Of a stretch of 64,000 nt of DNA, positions 35,149 to 43,998 are shown piece after piece; within the stretch, counting starts at the first letter, position 1; the number at the start of each line of letters is the position of its first letter. The notes beneath the pieces were generated by a model that was not told the origin of the DNA, did not search any database, and saw only the letters and a program-made list of their open reading frames with translations. The stretch comes from Bifidobacterium mellis (GTDB lineage: Bacteria > Actinomycetota > Actinomycetes > Actinomycetales > Bifidobacteriaceae), in NCBI RefSeq assembly GCF_000967265.1, contig NZ_KQ033885.1:1407538-1471537 (forward strand), written 5' to 3'. The translations under genes and the position numbers were made by a program.

Positions 35149-35886
35149 TTAGACCAGACGACGATACTCGAAATCCCGATAAAGCTTCTGAACTGTTACG
35201 GTCCGACCGGGACGCGGGGCATGAATCATGCGACCACCGCCGACATAAATGCCCACATGGCTACCATCAGAGGTCACCAGCAGGTCGCCAGGAGCAGGAT
35301 CCGTGACCGGTACACCCACTGAACGTTGCGCATCGGCCGTGCGGGGCAGGCTGATGCCGAAGTGGGCGAACACATACTGGGTGAATCCAGAGCAGTCGAA
35401 GCCCGTGGCTGGATCGGTCCCGCCATACACATAAGGAATCCCCTGGAACTGAAGGGCGTAGTTGACCACATCGGCACCCGTGCCGGAGACCGGTGCATCC
35501 GTAACCGTGTCGGTGGTGCTGGCACGAGCGGCACGAGCAGCCGAACGACTGACCTGCTGCGCGGACTGACGCCGACTGGCTGCAGCCTGGGCCTGCTCTT
35601 GAGCCTGCTGGGCCCTGGCTTCAGCATCCTTCTCGGCCTGGGACTTGGTGGCAGGAACGTTCAAAGACTCAATGCCACCCCAGCTGCTGTCCTTTTCGAC
35701 GGTGGTAGCCGTCGACTCGGTCAACAGGTCGGCACGCACCTTGCTGCCGGGAGTGAATGAACGCGACGAAGTAACTACGGCTTCACTGCCGTCACTGGCC
35801 TGGGCCACGGCGGGTATACCGATGGAGAGCATGCCACAGATTGTGGCTGCCGCCATCATGCTCACATACTTGCGTGTTTTTTTCAT
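35149..35886 (-). CDS. Secreted NlpC/P60 peptidoglycan endopeptidase
   Basis: The 245-residue exported protein cleaves stem-peptide bonds in the cell wall. It starts MKKTRKYV, followed by a hydrophobic signal segment ending AVAQAS. The middle region is Ala/Gln-rich and coiled-coil-like (EARAQQAQEQAQAAASRR). The C-terminal NlpC/P60 domain (about 140-245) has the catalytic Cys in GFDCSGFTQYVF and His in GSHVGIYVGGG. The start is the ATG before KKTRKYV; 27 codons of open frame upstream are not a signal peptide. It follows the CHAP gene by 49 bp, and the pair probably acts together in wall turnover or cell separation. Confidence 0.9.
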   Translation of the reverse strand: MKKTRKYVSMMAAATICGMLSIGIPAVAQASDGSEAVVTSSRSFTPGSKVRADLLTESTATTVEKDSSWGGIESLNVPATKSQAEKDAEARAQQAQEQAQAAASRRQSAQQVSRSAARAARASTTDTVTDAPVSGTGADVVNYALQFQGIPYVYGGTDPATGFDCSGFTQYVFAHFGISLPRTADAQRSVGVPVTDPAPGDLLVTSDGSHVGIYVGGGRMIHAPRPGRTVTVQKLYRDFEYRRLV

Positions 35887-35935
35887 CGGGCACAATTCTA
35901 TCACGCATTGGGAACAAAGATTAACCAGCCAGGAA

Positions 35936-36847
35936 TCAGTAGTGGATGTAGCTGAAGGCATGCACATTGGACAAGGTGCGAGAGTAGGTCTTTCCGTTCA
36001 TGATGGCACCACACTCCGAGGTGACGATGGAGCCGTCGGGATTGATCTTCTCGACGATGGCCACATGGCCATAGGTGGAATCCGAACCCTCCTGGCCGGC
36101 CTGGAAGACCACGATGTCGCCGACATTGCGCGGCGTGTTGTCCACCCAATAGCCCAGGGAGCGCGCAGAGCCGGACCAATCCTTGGCATTGCCCATGTGT
36201 GAACCCACCGGCAGACCCAGCTGGTGACGTCGGACGTAGGCCCACCAGGTGCACTGGCTGAACTCGTAGACATTGCCTGCATCCCCGGTGGCATGGTTGG
36301 GATTGAACCCTGAAGGCAGAACTGATCGGTTGGTATCCATCAGCACAGCCACGACCGGATTGTCGGCCAGGGATTTGGACATCTGCCCGGCATCGAGTTC
36401 GGATTCGCCCAGCTCCCAGCTGCCCTCGTTGCGTTGAGAAGCCGTCGGCAGGGGCTGACGGTAATCAGAGCGGGAGACCCTTGCATCACCGTTCGCGCTG
36501 GAGGAACCGGCAGAGGATGAGGGGGTGACCAAATTGATTGCGACACTGTCGGCCAGGGGCAGGGACCAGTCACCGCGAGCCTGACTGACCGCCATGGAGG
36601 AGGCGGCGGCACCGACCAGGACAGTCAGGGCCGAACCGGTCATGATGTGGGAGCGACGGGCTGAGGCCTTGGCCGCCAGACGAATGGAACGACGGGTTCG
36701 AGGGGCCACCTGGTTGAGCTTGGCCGCCAGGGCATCATCAAGACCCTCAATGCCCGCTGCCTGCGTTACGCCTGAAGATCGGCCGGTCGACCAACTGCCG
36801 ACACCTGCGCCTCGCCTGGCCGAAGCCCTGTGCGCAGCATGCTTCAT
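35936..36847 (-). CDS. Membrane-anchored or secreted CHAP-domain amidase
   Basis: The 303-residue protein has a basic, Ser/Ala-rich N-terminus of about 68 residues and then one hydrophobic segment (MTGSALTVLVGAAASSMAVS, about 69-88). A linker follows, then a C-terminal CHAP domain with the nucleophile Cys in FSQCTWWAYVRR and His in YGHVAIVEKI. CHAP enzymes are amidases/endopeptidases acting on peptidoglycan. The long cytoplasmic tail before the membrane segment is unusual for a signal peptide and suggests a type II membrane protein. GGGAG lies ten bases before the ATG. It is upstream of, and close to, the NlpC/P60 gene. Confidence 0.87.
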   Translation of the reverse strand: MKHAAHRASARRGAGVGSWSTGRSSGVTQAAGIEGLDDALAAKLNQVAPRTRRSIRLAAKASARRSHIMTGSALTVLVGAAASSMAVSQARGDWSLPLADSVAINLVTPSSSAGSSSANGDARVSRSDYRQPLPTASQRNEGSWELGESELDAGQMSKSLADNPVVAVLMDTNRSVLPSGFNPNHATGDAGNVYEFSQCTWWAYVRRHQLGLPVGSHMGNAKDWSGSARSLGYWVDNTPRNVGDIVVFQAGQEGSDSTYGHVAIVEKINPDGSIVTSECGAIMNGKTYSRTLSNVHAFSYIHY

Positions 36848-37103
36848 CTAGAATCACTCCCGTTTATGTTCCGACGCGACTTTCGTGCCGTATCACGAAC
36901 CATCACAAGGGAACACCATAACGCAAGCGAGAACCCAGGCCAAATGACCTGAATTGTCCATACTGGTGTACTCAAGCATGGCTTCGGTGGTCGCTCATCT
37001 TCGACAACCACGGAATACGCTAGGATTATACGGACATGAGGCGAACATGAGCAAACCGGCATGCGTGCCGTCCGCCACGGCGTGTCCCTCGGTTTTGAAC
37101 CCT

Positions 37104-37130
37104 GCCTGGTCCACCCTGAGCGAACCAGGC
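37104..37130. terminator. Hairpin downstream of manA, weak terminator candidate
   Basis: GCCTGGT (37104-37110) pairs with ACCAGGC (37124-37130) shortly after the manA stop, but there is no T-run behind it on the minus strand. The rest of 36848-37140 holds the CHAP gene leader and no gene. Confidence 0.3.
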
Positions 37131-37140
37131 TCAAAAAAGG

Positions 37141-38526
37141 TCAGACCGGGGTCGAGGCCAGGAGGAAGGACCCGCCGGCATCGTCTGAATCCTGAGGCAT
37201 GGTGATGTCGACACGGCCATCCTCCGAGGGGACGAAGAGGGCCTGTCCCTGGTCCAGTACACAGGACTTGTCGGCGGTTGCGCAACGGATCCGCCCATCA
37301 GTGCAGACGATGATGCGGGGTCCCCTGCGGGGAATCATCAGGTGGCGAGGCCCCAGACGCTCTATCAGATCCCCGTAACGCTGCTGAAGCCTGTTGAGCA
37401 GGGGCCAGGTGGCGCCACCCTCCTGTACATGCCCGTAGACCAGCATGTACTCGTTGATTTTGGGCCGGTAGGTCACCATATTGTGCATGATCAGGGTGGC
37501 GATCATGGAGCTGGATGGATCGATGGGGGCTGAAGGCTGGCAGTCCAGGCTGCGCAGGAGGTTGGGAATGTCACGATGCTTGGGGGTCATACCGGCCCTG
37601 AGTACATTGTCGGAGTTGGTCATGATCTCTGCTGCAGTGCCATGGATGTATGCGTGAGGGGTCCCGGCGGGGATATAGACCGAATCGCCCTCCTCCAGGT
37701 CCACGGGGTTGAGCATAAGCAAGCAGAGCACGGCGGGGTCATTCGGGAAGGACCGGACTGCACACAGGGCATGGTCCAGCACGGCCCCTGCCCGCCTGGA
37801 CCGCAGCCGCCCGGCAGCTGCCTCCAAGGCTTCCTCCAGACCTTGGGCGGCCTCCGGCTCGGCAGTCACGGCAGCGTGGAAGGCCCGGAAGATACGTCGG
37901 CGGGAGTCCGGCCAGATCAGGGAGGAGACCGGCATCATGGCATCGGCCGAAGCGAAACGGGCCGGAGGGACCCCCAGATGGAAGGTGCGGGCGGTCAGAG
38001 CCTCGGTCATCAGCTCGGCCAGGGGGTGATCCACGGCGCGCAGGAGGGTCAGCTGTGTGGAGATGGTTGCGAAGCCCACACAGGCCTGGAAGGGCTCCAG
38101 GGCCACCACCATCTCGTTCTTGGCCAGACTGTCATGAAAGGAGCGGCTGGGATCGTCATCAGCCACCCCCAGGGCATTCTCACGGTTGAAGCCGGCGCGA
38201 GCCTCGAAATCCAGCGGATGCACCTGCAGGGACAGAGGGATGCGGGCCGAGATGATCTTGAACAGGTAGGGCAGGGTGGGGCCGAAGAGGCGGGAGTCGC
38301 GCTCACCCAGCATGGCCATGGGATTGCGACGAATGGCCTCGGTCAGCGGTATGAGCGACCCGTCGGGCAGGGTCAGGGGCGAGGGGGATTCGGTGTGCCC
38401 GCTGAACCACATCTCCGCCAAGGTATCCCCCTGGCATCCCTCCGGCTCATGCAAATGGAACATGCGCTGCAGTCGGTCATGTGAGCCCCAGGCGTAGTGC
38501 TTCTCCACAGCTTGGATCGGATACAC
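37141..38526 (-). CDS. manA: Mannose-6-phosphate isomerase, class I
   Basis: ManA is a zinc enzyme that interconverts mannose-6-phosphate and fructose-6-phosphate. The 461-residue product opens with VYPIQAVEKHYAWGS. The metal-site segment SLQVHPLDFEARAGF holds the Gln/His pair; the downstream Glu is in the acidic stretch that follows, and the distal His is in YIPAGTPHAYIHG. The C-terminal half is a cupin-like domain. I start at GTG, preceded by AAAGGGGAG; ATGs 22 and 36 codons upstream would add residues outside the family. Length is slightly above the usual 390-420. It stands alone between a gene-free 293 bp and the DUF2530 gene. Confidence 0.9.
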   Translation of the reverse strand: MYPIQAVEKHYAWGSHDRLQRMFHLHEPEGCQGDTLAEMWFSGHTESPSPLTLPDGSLIPLTEAIRRNPMAMLGERDSRLFGPTLPYLFKIISARIPLSLQVHPLDFEARAGFNRENALGVADDDPSRSFHDSLAKNEMVVALEPFQACVGFATISTQLTLLRAVDHPLAELMTEALTARTFHLGVPPARFASADAMMPVSSLIWPDSRRRIFRAFHAAVTAEPEAAQGLEEALEAAAGRLRSRRAGAVLDHALCAVRSFPNDPAVLCLLMLNPVDLEEGDSVYIPAGTPHAYIHGTAAEIMTNSDNVLRAGMTPKHRDIPNLLRSLDCQPSAPIDPSSSMIATLIMHNMVTYRPKINEYMLVYGHVQEGGATWPLLNRLQQRYGDLIERLGPRHLMIPRRGPRIIVCTDGRIRCATADKSCVLDQGQALFVPSEDGRVDITMPQDSDDAGGSFLLASTPV

Positions 38527-38665
38527 GCACTCCCCTTTCCACGGGAAATCCCTCCATGGGCCGGTGCATACGAACCCACCAATCTCCGTCATAATATGAC
38601 ACGGGCCGAAGCCTGGGCAAGGCGTGGGGGTCACCGCATGTCATTGCAAACGGTACAGTGGGGGT

Positions 38666-38953
38666 ATGAAGCTGGCTCCCATTTTCGACCCGGATGCCCG
38701 AAGGCCATCGCCTCGGCCCGTGCAGGTGGACCTACGACGCATCTTCCTGTTCGGTACCGGTGCCTGGATTCTGGCTCTGGTCGTGGTGGGCATCCTGGCC
38801 CTGACCGGGATGACGGTCACCAAGCCCCTGATTGTCTGCCTGTCCGGGGTTGGCGTGGGCATTCTGCTGATGATCTGGGAGCACTTCAATCGTTGGGATT
38901 ATCGCCGTCTTGCCCAGCAACCGGACCCTGAGCCAGAGGAAGCATCAGTGTGA
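38666..38953 (+). CDS. DUF2530 small membrane protein
   Basis: The 95-residue protein has two hydrophobic helices (FLFGTGAWILALVVVGILAL and PLIVCLSGVGVGILLMIW) joined by a tight turn. A short N-terminal soluble part and an acidic tail flank them. It resembles the actinobacterial DUF2530 family of unknown function. The start is the ATG at MKLAPIFDP, next to a run of five G; another ATG 14 codons upstream is possible. Its last 68 bases overlap the 3' end of the convergent SenX3-like gene, which is a tight arrangement. Confidence 0.7.
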   Translation: MKLAPIFDPDARRPSPRPVQVDLRRIFLFGTGAWILALVVVGILALTGMTVTKPLIVCLSGVGVGILLMIWEHFNRWDYRRLAQQPDPEPEEASV

Positions 38954-40103
38954 AGGTGCTCCCCTCTCCCGGCGCGCTCCAGACAGTGACCGAGCCATGG
39001 TGGGTCAGAGCGACATGCTTGACGATGGCCAGCCCCAGACCGATGCCTACGGCAGTCTCTTCATTCTGGTTGTCGGCCCGGTAGAAGCGCTCGAAGATCC
39101 TGCCCTGGTCGGCCTTGGATATGCCTCTGCCGTGGTCGACCACCCTGATGATTCCGTAGCGCCCATCCTTGGAGGGCTGTGCCACCAGGGAGACGGTAGA
39201 GCCCGAAGACGAATAGGAGACAGCGTTCTCCACCAGCTTGGCCAGGGCCACTCTGATCTGTTGCCCGTCGCCATGAATCGTCAGTGGCTGGTCGCATCGC
39301 CAGCGCAGGGTCACATGGGCCTGGTCGGCTCTATCCTGCTCATCCCGTACCACTGCACGTATCTGCTCAGCCACATCAAGCACGTTCTCCCTGCTGGGTT
39401 TGATCCGCTCCTGAGCCCGGATCAGCAGAAGAAGATCCTTGAGCACATGCCCCAGATATGCGCTGTAACGCTGGACCGAGGAGGCATCCTTGGAGACGCT
39501 GCGCAGGTGGCTGCGAAGCAGTTCCGGATCATCCCCCTCCAGGTGTGAGGTGGTTTTCAGCTGCGCCGCCAGCTCCTCTAGTGCCTGGACCGGCTTGAGC
39601 ATCTGCTCGGATACATTGGTCATGAAGGCGTCCCTGGTCCGAACAAACCTGACCGAATCGCTCACATCATCGATAAGCACCACCACCAGGGACTGATCGA
39701 TGCGACCCAGGGTGACCTTGAGCCAGTTCCTCCTGGACACCGCCTGGGCCTGGCTAATCTCCCAATCATCGGATTCCCTGCTCTCAGCTGCGGCATCCAA
39801 GGCGAATTCAGTTGGCGTTCGCGTGATCAGATTAAAGCTGCGTCGACCGCCCGAGCGGCGCACCTGGGCGATGGCTTCGATGATCTTCGGATTGGAGATC
39901 TCGTCGTTGCTGACGATTCCCAGCCTGTAGGCATCCGGGCTGGAGCGGACAACCTCGTCATCGCCATCGACCACAACCGTAGCGGCGGGGATAAGCGCCA
40001 GCAAGGCCTGGGTCGATCCCTCTAAAGCCTCGCCATCCGCCTGTCCACCATCCTTGCTCCGGTTGCTCATAAGGCTGCGTAGGCGGTCCATGAACCGTCT
40101 CAT
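38886..40103 (-). CDS. SenX3-like sensor kinase lacking the phospho-acceptor histidine
   Basis: The 405-residue HisKA/HATPase-type protein is placed as SenX3 is, next to phoU, where it would sense phosphate status. The PAS-like region is about 25-145. The ATPase domain is complete: N box LVENAVSYSSSG, G1 VVDHGRGIS, F box FERFYR and G2 GIGLGLAIVKH. The H box expected as VSHELKTP reads VSEQMLKP, with Glu at residue 166 where the His should be. No N-terminal membrane segments are visible. No response regulator is adjacent. It may bind ATP and act as a regulator, or work only as part of a heterodimer. The start has GGAGG nine bases upstream. Confidence 0.83.
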   Translation of the reverse strand: MRRFMDRLRSLMSNRSKDGGQADGEALEGSTQALLALIPAATVVVDGDDEVVRSSPDAYRLGIVSNDEISNPKIIEAIAQVRRSGGRRSFNLITRTPTEFALDAAAESRESDDWEISQAQAVSRRNWLKVTLGRIDQSLVVVLIDDVSDSVRFVRTRDAFMTNVSEQMLKPVQALEELAAQLKTTSHLEGDDPELLRSHLRSVSKDASSVQRYSAYLGHVLKDLLLLIRAQERIKPSRENVLDVAEQIRAVVRDEQDRADQAHVTLRWRCDQPLTIHGDGQQIRVALAKLVENAVSYSSSGSTVSLVAQPSKDGRYGIIRVVDHGRGISKADQGRIFERFYRADNQNEETAVGIGLGLAIVKHVALTHHGSVTVWSAPGEGSTFTLMLPLAQGPVAGQDGDNPND

Positions 40104-40304
40104 AAGGACTTCCCTCCAGTCCGGCGCCGACCCCGGACGCTGCGACATCAACCAAGTCTTATCGGCAGTTCCGGCTTTATTCTCCCATATCCGACAGTGA
40201 TTGGCGCTCCAAAGGCCCGACATTCTTCGGTTCTGGCTTTTTCTTGCCATCCCGGTCACATAGACTGGAGTCATATCGTTGACCGAGGCCGAAAGGGAAG
40301 AACA

Positions 40305-40982
40305 ATGCGCGTGATTTTCAACGAAGAGCTGGGGCTGGTGGCCGACGATCTGGATCGGATGGCCGCCAAGGTCCGCGATGCCATCAAAAAAGCCGGGCGA
40401 TCCCTGATGGACAGCGATGTAGAGACGGCCCAGGAAGTCATCGATGGGGATGCCGATATAGACAACCTCCAGGCCAGCATCATCGATCAATGCATCAGGC
40501 TCCTGGCCAAGCAGAGCCCCGTGGCCACCGATCTGCGGGTGGTGGTCTCCACGCTGAGCCTGTCAGCCACCTTTGAACGCATGGGAGACCTGGCCAGGCA
40601 CATCGCCGAGACGGCAAGGCGCTCCTACCCCGAACCGACCCTGCCCAACGAGGTCATCCCCCTGTTCAAACAGATGCAGGACTTTCTGGATGTCATGGCC
40701 GATCGTCTGGTCGAGATGCTCTCCGACAGGGACACGACCATAGCCGAACAGATCATCGTCAGCGATGACCAGATGGACAAGCTCCATCAGCAGACATTCG
40801 GCTATGCCCTCTCAGACGACTGGAAGGGAACCAGACAGCAGCTGATCGACCTGGTCCTGGTGGCACGGTTCATGGAGCGTCTGGGAGACCATGGCGTTTC
40901 GGCGGCCCGGCGCGTGGTCTACATCGTCTCGGGCTTCGACCCCTCCAAGGATCCCAAGGACCTCGACCTCGATCTGGACTGA
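40305..40982 (+). CDS. phoU: Phosphate transport regulator PhoU
   Basis: PhoU links the Pst phosphate transporter to its sensor kinase and represses phosphate uptake when phosphate is plentiful. The 225-residue all-helical protein shows two PhoU repeats: the first with DIDNLQASIIDQCIRL and ATDLRVVVSTLSLSATFERMGD, the second with QMDKLHQQTF and LVLVARFMERLGDHGVSAAR. Both metal-binding E-R-x-G-D motifs are intact. GAAAGGGAAG precedes the ATG; 36 codons of frame upstream are not family sequence. It is divergent from the SenX3-like gene, as in other actinobacteria. pst genes are not in the window. Confidence 0.94.
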   Translation: MRVIFNEELGLVADDLDRMAAKVRDAIKKAGRSLMDSDVETAQEVIDGDADIDNLQASIIDQCIRLLAKQSPVATDLRVVVSTLSLSATFERMGDLARHIAETARRSYPEPTLPNEVIPLFKQMQDFLDVMADRLVEMLSDRDTTIAEQIIVSDDQMDKLHQQTFGYALSDDWKGTRQQLIDLVLVARFMERLGDHGVSAARRVVYIVSGFDPSKDPKDLDLDLD

Positions 40983-41000
40983 ACGGACGGCAACCGTGCA

Positions 41001-41040
41001 GCCCGTCACCTGACCGTCAGTCAGGTGACGGGCCGTTTCT
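41001..41040 (+). terminator. Intrinsic terminator after phoU
   Basis: GCCCGTCACCTGAC (41001-41014) pairs perfectly with 41020-41033 around a five-base loop, followed by CGTTTCTT. Confidence 0.8.
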
Positions 41041-41072
41041 TACTTCTCCAACGGCCAGGAATAAATACGAAA

Positions 41073-41105
41073 GGCGGTGCCTTCCACAAAAAGGGAAGAC
41101 ACCGC
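41073..41105 (-). terminator. Hairpin terminator downstream of gpmA
   Basis: GGCGGTG.CTTCC and its complement (41073-41085 with 41093-41105) flank a loop. On the minus strand the stem is followed by TTTCGTATTTATT. It ends the lysS-ubiA-ubiA-gpmA run. Confidence 0.65.
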
Positions 41106-41174
41106 CCAATCAGCTTGGGATACTCTGCATCCAAAGCCCGATTCACATCATCGGATAGATCTATCCGAGGAATC

Positions 41175-41915
41175 TCACTTCTGGCCCTGGGCCGCCACAG
41201 CAGCAGCACCGGCTGCGGCTGCCTCCGGATCCAGGTACTCGCCGCGAGGCTTGATGGGCTTGAAGTTCTCGTCCAGCTCGTAGACCAGTGGGATGGCCGT
41301 GGGGATGTTGACCTTGGCGATCTCGTCCTCAGTCAGGTTGTCGAGCATCTTGACGATGGCCCTCAGGGAGTTGCCGTGGGCGGCAATCAGGACGGTCTTG
41401 CCGGTCTTGAGCTCAGGAACAATATCGCTCTCCCAGTAGGGGGTGACGCGCTTGACCACGTTGGCCAGCGCTTCGGCGCGGGGCACAGGGGCTCCGGCAT
41501 ACCGCGGATCATGGGACTGCGAGTATTCGTCGTCAGGATCGATCTCGGGCGGCGGGGTGGCATAGGAACGACGCCAGAGCATGAACTTCTCGTCGCCGTA
41601 CTTCTCGCGGATCTCGGTCTTGTTCTTGCCCTGCAGAGCCCCGTAGTGACGCTCGTTCAGCCTCCAGTCACGCTTGACGGGGATCCAAAGGCGGTCAGCC
41701 TCGTCCAGGGCGATGTTGGCGGTGTTGATGGCGCGGCGCAGCAGCGAGGTGAAGACGATGTCCGGCAGAACACCCTTATCCTTGAGCAGCTTGCCGCCCT
41801 TACGGGCCTCCTGCTCGCCCTGCTCGGTCAGCGGGACGTCCACCCAGCCGGTGAACTGATTGGTGTTGTTCCATGCGCTCTGGCCATGCCTGAGCAATAC
41901 TAGTTTGTAGGTCAT
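41175..41915 (-). CDS. gpmA: 2,3-bisphosphoglycerate-dependent phosphoglycerate mutase
   Basis: GpmA interconverts 3- and 2-phosphoglycerate in lower glycolysis. The 246-residue protein has [12 protein letters not shown] with the phosphohistidine at residue 10, the [16 protein letters not shown] signature, FMLWRRSY, and the second catalytic His in [11 protein letters not shown]. It ends in an Ala-rich tail. The ATG at MTYKLV is supported by the family N-terminus, though no ribosome site is obvious upstream. It is the last gene of a minus-strand run from lysS. Confidence 0.96.
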   Translation of the reverse strand: MTYKLVLLRHGQSAWNNTNQFTGWVDVPLTEQGEQEARKGGKLLKDKGVLPDIVFTSLLRRAINTANIALDEADRLWIPVKRDWRLNERHYGALQGKNKTEIREKYGDEKFMLWRRSYATPPPEIDPDDEYSQSHDPRYAGAPVPRAEALANVVKRVTPYWESDIVPELKTGKTVLIAAHGNSLRAIVKMLDNLTEDEIAKVNIPTAIPLVYELDENFKPIKPRGEYLDPEAAAAGAAAVAAQGQK

Positions 41916-41982
41916 AGTGAAAATTCTAAGACCTAAGAGGGACTGTTTGGCGGACCTACGGCTCCCCCTGTAGAGCGGCCAC

Positions 41983-42930
41983 TCAAAGCAGGCAGACACC
42001 CAGCCAGCAGAACCCTGTCAGCAGATCCGTATAGCCCGATAGCGCGAACGCCCTGCTGAACCGGTTCCGACAGCTGGCTACTGTGGTGGCGATGGCCAGG
42101 GCCAGGACGGGCAGCAGGCAGAGCAGGCGAGGCCAGGCGTCCGCAAGGGATCCGTCAGACAGGGACCACGACTCGAACACGCCCAGAATCACAGCCAGGG
42201 CATAGCAGGACCCCATCAGAATCAGCGTGCCTTTGGCTCCGATGAACGAAGACAGCGTGTACTTGCCGGCCAGAGGATCCGCATCGATGTCCCGATAGTT
42301 GTTGATCTCCAGAACGGGAATGCAGATAAGACCGCCAACCAAAGCGCCGATGAAGCCATGGCGGTCGATGCCGCCGGTCTCCAAGTACTGGGTGGCCAGC
42401 ACGCCCACCAGGCCGAAGAAGATCATGATGCTCAGCTCGCCCATGGCCCTATAGCCGTAAGGGTGTTTGCCTCCCGTGTAAAACCAGGCTCCCAGCAGAC
42501 AGAAGATGCCAACCAGGATCATCCACCAGTGGCCGGTCACCCAGCAGAGGATCAGTCCGGACAGGCAGGCCATAAGGATGTTGAGATAGGCGGACAGCAG
42601 GACCTTGCGAGGTTCCACACCACCGGCCACCCCACGTCTAGGCAGATCGGGCACCGGGCCGTCAGCGCCGGCGCCCGAAAGGCTGCTGCGGCCTTCGTCA
42701 GTACCTCTGATGCCGTCAAAGTAGTCATTGGCCAGATTGCAGGTGCTGTGGATGAACACAGCCGTCAGACAGCATAAGAGGGCGATCAGCCAGAAGCGCG
42801 CATCCGGACCCAGCCCTTGGTTGAACAGCTGCCGGAGGGCCACCGCCGTGCCGATCAGCACCGGCGTGGGCGAGCAGAGCAGGGCCGAGGGCCGCAGTGC
42901 GTCCTTGTATTCCCGAAGTGTGATGAACAT
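41983..42930 (-). CDS. UbiA-family prenyltransferase (MenA-like), copy 2
   Basis: This integral membrane prenyltransferase of 315 residues has about eight hydrophobic helices. It is of the type that attaches a polyprenyl tail to 1,4-dihydroxy-2-naphthoate or a similar aromatic ring. The two Asp-rich metal motifs are seen in [14 protein letters not shown] (about residue 70-83) and [16 protein letters not shown]. An [18 protein letters not shown] segment is also typical. The start is the ATG at MFITLREY; the frame could begin at TTG seven codons upstream. It lies 66 bp after a clearly related gene (copy 1) of similar length, so the two are an ancient duplication. No other quinone genes are in the window. 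Confidence 0.85.
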   Translation of the reverse strand: MFITLREYKDALRPSALLCSPTPVLIGTAVALRQLFNQGLGPDARFWLIALLCCLTAVFIHSTCNLANDYFDGIRGTDEGRSSLSGAGADGPVPDLPRRGVAGGVEPRKVLLSAYLNILMACLSGLILCWVTGHWWMILVGIFCLLGAWFYTGGKHPYGYRAMGELSIMIFFGLVGVLATQYLETGGIDRHGFIGALVGGLICIPVLEINNYRDIDADPLAGKYTLSSFIGAKGTLILMGSCYALAVILGVFESWSLSDGSLADAWPRLLCLLPVLALAIATTVASCRNRFSRAFALSGYTDLLTGFCWLGVCLL

Positions 42931-42996
42931 GATTGCCTGATTATCCACCAAATCGCTCGAAAGTCGGACTGCCTTCTTATGAGGGTATCAGGATTT

Positions 42997-43977
42997 TCAC
43001 AGCTGCAGGAGCAGGCCCGCCGACCAGCATAGGGCGGAGACCAGGGTACCCTTGCCTGCCATGCCGAAGGCCTTGGGCACCTGGCCACGGGCAAAGGCTC
43101 GACAGATCAGCAGAAAGACAGCGGCCACAGGCAGGAGGACCAGCACAAGAGGGAAGCCGGGCAGGCCACGCCTCATGACAGCCGGGACGAACTGGATCAG
43201 ACCCAGAACCAGGCTCAGGATGTAGACCAGGTAAATGGAAATAGCCGCTGCGCGCGCCCCCACCAGAACCGCATATGTGTGCTTGCCGGATCGGCGGTCG
43301 TCATCCAGGTCCCGGTAATTGTTGAGCATGAGCAGGCCCACGGCATTGAGCCCGCAGACGCAGGCACCCAGGATGCCGGCGGTATCAACCCTATTAATGA
43401 GAAAATACTCGGTGCCCAGGGTGGCCACCAGACCGAAGAAGATGAATACGCTGACCTCGCCCAGCCCGTGGTAGCCATATGGATGCGGGCCACCCACGTA
43501 ACACCAGCCGGCGACCAGGCAGCAGACCCCGACCAGGATCATCCACCAGTGACCGGTCAATGCCATGACGGCCAGACCCATCAGACAGGTGAAGGCCGCC
43601 GAGATCATGGTGGCGTACAGCACCTTCCTGGGTGGCACGCCGGCGGCCACCAGACGTCTGGGCCTGCCGGAGGCGGCCTCCTCGCCTCCACGGCCGGAGT
43701 CGGTGCCGCGAACACCATCGGCGTAGTCGTTGGCGAAGTTGGCTGCGATCTGCATGGACAGGGCGAGCAGGACCAACAAGACCACGATCAGAGCCAGCCG
43801 TCCCGGCGTGGCCGCCTTCAGGGCAGGGTCGGCAGGCGTGGGCGAGCAGGAGCTGGTGCACTGTTCCAACAGCCGTGACCGCTCCAGGAGTGCAGCCGAA
43901 GCGCCCACGCAGACAGGCGCCACCGATGCAGGCAGCGTCCTGGGACGCATACCATCCATCCAAAGCCTGATATTCAT
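42997..43977 (-). CDS. UbiA-family prenyltransferase (MenA-like), copy 1
   Basis: This UbiA-type membrane prenyltransferase of 326 residues is paralogous to the next gene. Shared signatures are [55 protein letters not shown] and LLMLNNYRDLDDDRRSGKHT, so both Asp-rich motifs are intact. Aligned by eye, the two proteins share the helix pattern and most motif positions but have diverged well beyond recent duplication. The N-terminal MRPRTLPASVAPVCVG is classic MenA. It begins 21 bp after the lysS stop and is probably in that operon. Whether both copies use the same aromatic acceptor is unknown. Confidence 0.87.
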   Translation of the reverse strand: MNIRLWMDGMRPRTLPASVAPVCVGASAALLERSRLLEQCTSSCSPTPADPALKAATPGRLALIVVLLVLLALSMQIAANFANDYADGVRGTDSGRGGEEAASGRPRRLVAAGVPPRKVLYATMISAAFTCLMGLAVMALTGHWWMILVGVCCLVAGWCYVGGPHPYGYHGLGEVSVFIFFGLVATLGTEYFLINRVDTAGILGACVCGLNAVGLLMLNNYRDLDDDRRSGKHTYAVLVGARAAAISIYLVYILSLVLGLIQFVPAVMRRGLPGFPLVLVLLPVAAVFLLICRAFARGQVPKAFGMAGKGTLVSALCWSAGLLLQL

Positions 43978-43998
43978 GACCGTCCCTCCCCTGTTATC

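Noticed and set aside
36844-37134. 96-codon minus-strand frame in the CHAP leader
   Set aside because: No ribosome site and no family; the region fits a leader/intergenic stretch.
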